Assembly: GCA_003248395.1 (NCBI GenBank)
Contig: QFNA01000139.1
Location: forward strand, 1-8,153
DNA from: Citromicrobium sp.
GTDB taxonomy: Bacteria; Pseudomonadota; Alphaproteobacteria; Sphingomonadales; Sphingomonadaceae
DNA: 8,153 bases
Direction: 5' to 3'
Position 1 is the stretch's first letter, and every line of letters begins with the position of its first letter. Under the pieces are notes generated by a model. That model saw only the letters and a program-made list of their open reading frames with translations, was not told the DNA's origin and did no database searches. The position numbers and the translations under genes are program-made. Of this stretch, positions 8,066 to 8,153 are shown piece after piece.

Positions 8066-8153
8066 TTACATGCCCGAACCCGGACCGTAGGTGACTTCCA
8101 CCCGGCGGTTCTGAAGTTCGCGGACGCCGTCTGCGGTCGGAACGCGCAGCTGC
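8066..8153 (-). CDS. OmpA family protein, C-terminal end only (runs off right edge)
   Basis: The last 28 codons of a minus-strand gene ending at TAA 8066-8068. The residues end in DGVRELQNRRVEVTYGPGSG plus Met. The NRRVE(I/V) motif preceded by a short G-V-R-E loop is the characteristic end of the OmpA C-terminal peptidoglycan-binding domain, found in outer-membrane OmpA/Pal-like proteins. Only this tail is visible, so the N-terminal architecture (beta barrel or lipoprotein) cannot be said. It is followed by the hairpin at 8012-8039. Confidence 0.75.
   Translation of the reverse strand, partial: QLRVPTADGVRELQNRRVEVTYGPGSGM

Overview
The window looks like chromosomal DNA from a GC-rich alphaproteobacterium, most likely Sphingomonadales (Erythrobacteraceae/Sphingomonadaceae). 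The evidence is the alphaproteobacterial form of the FtsH Walker A motif (GSPGTGKT), the RpoZ and OmpA-type C-terminal sequences, the degenerate promoters and the strong third-position GC. The lineage is judged from protein character, not from a search. I see no phage, transposon, CRISPR, tRNA or rRNA signal.

Left part (1-2200). The N-terminal part of a phospholipase D/cardiolipin synthase-like protein lies on the minus strand and runs off the left edge. It diverges from rpoZ (RNA polymerase omega), which ends in a clear intrinsic terminator. Next comes a zinc-ribbon multi-spanning membrane protein of the DUF3667 type with its own promoter. A bidirectional hairpin at about 2154-2190 separates it from the convergent ftsH.

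Middle (2221-4165). ftsH is on the minus strand behind a promoter resembling the alphaproteobacterial RpoH (sigma-32) consensus. The gene is broken in this sequence. An internal stretch of roughly 80 bases at the start of the AAA+ domain is missing and the frame shifts, although both halves are otherwise perfectly conserved.

Right part (4234-7962). A compact minus-strand operon encodes an alpha-methylacyl-CoA racemase/CaiB-family protein, an NAD(P)-dependent aldehyde dehydrogenase and a MaoC-type enoyl-CoA hydratase. The last two genes overlap by one base. An enoyl-CoA hydratase/isomerase gene diverges from the operon across a short AT-rich region with inverted repeats. Together they suggest oxidation and CoA-dependent breakdown of a methyl-branched or terpenoid/alicyclic acid; the substrate is not identifiable. 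This divergent hydratase is also broken by an internal out-of-frame deletion. A strong terminator and the last 28 codons of an OmpA-family protein (minus strand) close the window.

The most notable observation is the pair of clean internal deletions, in ftsH and in the enoyl-CoA hydratase, each of length 1 modulo 3, inside otherwise undamaged genes. They may be assembly or sequence errors or real recent lesions. I see no convincing new defence or mobile system here.
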